From assembly GCA_031253705.1 (NCBI GenBank), contig JAIRVW010000251.1, positions 1-6,976 on the forward strand: DNA of 6,976 nt, written 5' to 3'. Source of the stretch: Brucellaceae bacterium. GTDB lineage: Bacteria > Pseudomonadota > Alphaproteobacteria > Rhizobiales > Rhizobiaceae. Below the pieces are notes generated by a model. That model saw nothing but the letters and a program-made list of their open reading frames with translations. It was not told where the DNA came from and did not search any database. Positions 5,859 to 6,976 of this stretch are shown piece by piece. The position numbers were made by a program, and so were the translations under genes. Every line of letters starts with the position of its first letter. The stretch's first letter is position 1.

Positions 5859-6976
5859 TTAAAATTTCGCTGTCATATTCAGACGGAAAGTTCGTCCGGG
5901 TGCGGGCATCAGCGCCGCATTCAGCGCATCCATGTAATATTGATCGGTGAGGTTATCGATCGCAAAATCCAACCGTGTCGCTTCATTAAAATCATAACTG
6001 CCATAAACATCAACCAGAGTGTAAGGACGCCATTTTCCAGGCTGGATTTCCGATGTTGTTTCAGCTTTGCTCTCGGCAAAGCGATGAGAGAAGTAAGAAA
6101 TGCGGGTGCCCAAAGTCAGGCGGTCTTCCAGCATTTTATAGGCAAGCTCTGCTGAGACCGTATCTTTCGGCGGCACATGCTGCAGTGCATAACTATTGGT
6201 AAAGCCACCCTCGCTGCAAAGGTTGTCCTGCTTCCACAATGAGCCCGGATGAGCGCAAAAACGGGAGGTAATGGCATGGTTCCAGCCTAATTTAGCTGTC
6301 ACGCTACCTATCTGATAATCAGCACTCAATTCAAAACCATTCATCTGGGCATAATCCAGATTGACCATGCCAAGGCCCCAGATCTGCCCTGAAACCGGAT
6401 TTTTATAAATGATGTTGGAACGCGTCAGATAATCATCAATGTGATTGTTGTAATAAGCTGCATGCAGCCTCAGGCGATCATCATTTCCGGTGATGTTTTC
6501 AAATGTCTTATTCGCACCAAACTCAAAGGTTCGTGCTTGTTCCGGCTTGATATCAGACGGCAAAAAGGCAGTCGAAAAACCTTTAAGCGTTTCAAAAATA
6601 CTCGGCATACGCATTGTATCGGAATAGCGGCCGTATAATTGGAGATCGGTAACCGGCTCCCAGCTCAGTGAAGCGTTTTTCGACCATCCGTTACCCGTAA
6701 CATGCGTAACCTGCCCCGGTATCAGATCATAAGAGAAGTTCGGCCAGTTACCGGTCATCCGCATGCTGTAATTATCATCCGACGTGCGGAAATCCGAATA
6801 GCGCAAACCCGCAGTTGCCGTCCACTCCGGTGTGATTTCCCATGTTCCGTTAACAAAAGCGTTTTTCTCTGTGCGTTTACCGGAGCGTGGCGGAAAATCC
6901 GAATGATCGATCACCCACTTCTGGTCATCCAGTTTCTTAGGCAGACCAACGGTTTCACGCTGCCAGCCACCGCCAT
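5859..6976 (-). CDS. TonB-dependent outer-membrane receptor, C-terminal part (5' end outside window); possibly heme/hemoglobin type
   Basis: These are the last 372 or so residues of an outer-membrane beta-barrel receptor that takes up its ligand using TonB energy. The frame stays open to the window edge (upstream residues read GGGWQRETVGLPKK), so the GTG at 6914-6912 is not a real start. Alternating aromatic/hydrophobic strands such as TATAGLRYSDF, LQLYGRYSDT, TFEFGANKTF and LVDVYGSYDF are typical barrel strands. The sequence NLTDQYYMDALNAALMPAPGRTFRLNMTAKF spans positions shared with heme-receptor C termini and ends in the Phe needed for barrel assembly. A degenerate FRAP-like MRMPS, then SDIKPEQARTFEFG in place of NPNLKPE, recalls heme receptors of the HasR/HemR group. 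No His lies between these two motifs. Two Cys, 12 residues apart (codons at 6255-6257 and 6216-6218), could close an extracellular loop. The TonB-receptor class is secure. Heme as ligand is a guess, and a siderophore receptor remains possible. It has its own terminator and is probably unrelated to the hpa genes. Confidence 0.85.
   Translation of the reverse strand, partial: GGGWQRETVGLPKKLDDQKWVIDHSDFPPRSGKRTEKNAFVNGTWEITPEWTATAGLRYSDFRTSDDNYSMRMTGNWPNFSYDLIPGQVTHVTGNGWSKNASLSWEPVTDLQLYGRYSDTMRMPSIFETLKGFSTAFLPSDIKPEQARTFEFGANKTFENITGNDDRLRLHAAYYNNHIDDYLTRSNIIYKNPVSGQIWGLGMVNLDYAQMNGFELSADYQIGSVTAKLGWNHAITSRFCAHPGSLWKQDNLCSEGGFTNSYALQHVPPKDTVSAELAYKMLEDRLTLGTRISYFSHRFAESKAETTSEIQPGKWRPYTLVDVYGSYDFNEATRLDFAIDNLTDQYYMDALNAALMPAPGRTFRLNMTAKF

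Noticed and set aside
6912..6914. GTG as the start of the TonB-dependent receptor.
   Set aside because: The frame stays open up to base 6976 with protein-like sequence, and a receptor of about 350 residues would lack its signal peptide, plug domain and half of the barrel.
1..6976. Signs of mobile elements, CRISPR arrays, tRNA or rRNA genes, phage or toxin-antitoxin modules.
   Set aside because: No transposase, array of repeats, RNA gene or integration-type repeat was seen. Apart from the 165-bp hpaH leader the window is almost fully occupied by metabolic and transport genes of similar base composition.

Overview
This window looks like chromosomal DNA from an alphaproteobacterium, most likely a member of the Hyphomicrobiales close to Brucella/Ochrobactrum/Pseudochrobactrum. 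The reasons are an Aap-type general L-amino-acid ABC transporter in the order Q-M-P, tightly overlapping ATGA junctions, and moderate GC (about half, by eye). The genus is an inference from resemblance, not from a search.

Region 1 (1-4010, plus strand) reads as one transcription unit. It holds the 3' part of an inner-membrane permease (AapQ), a second permease (AapM), the ATPase (AapP), a class V PLP aminotransferase of unknown substrate, and a 5-carboxymethyl-2-hydroxymuconate delta-isomerase (HpaF). The three transporter genes overlap by 4 bp each. The last two genes follow after gaps of 18 and 21 bp, each with a good ribosome binding site. The periplasmic binding protein (AapJ) would be expected just upstream of the window.

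Region 2 (4023-4053) is a strong hairpin with A and T tracts on its two sides. It serves as a shared terminator for the two convergent operons.

Region 3 (4066-5693, minus strand) is hpaH followed by hpaI, encoding the hydratase and aldolase that finish the homoprotocatechuate (4-hydroxyphenylacetate) meta-cleavage pathway and give pyruvate and succinic semialdehyde. The 165-bp leader (5694-5858) contains a perfect 17-bp palindrome that is a good operator candidate. It also contains a perfect 8-bp-stem hairpin whose 3' arm runs into the hpaH Shine-Dalgarno.

Region 4 (5859-6976, minus strand) is the C-terminal part of a TonB-dependent outer-membrane receptor, possibly for heme, followed by its own terminator. 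It runs off the right edge.

Taken together, HpaF, HpaH and HpaI supply three of the five steps after ring cleavage. HpaD, HpaE and HpaG are not in the window. The unusual point is that an amino-acid importer and a PLP aminotransferase sit in the same apparent operon as HpaF. This suggests that the substrate entering this route may be an amino acid or amino-substituted aromatic, rather than only free 4-hydroxyphenylacetate.
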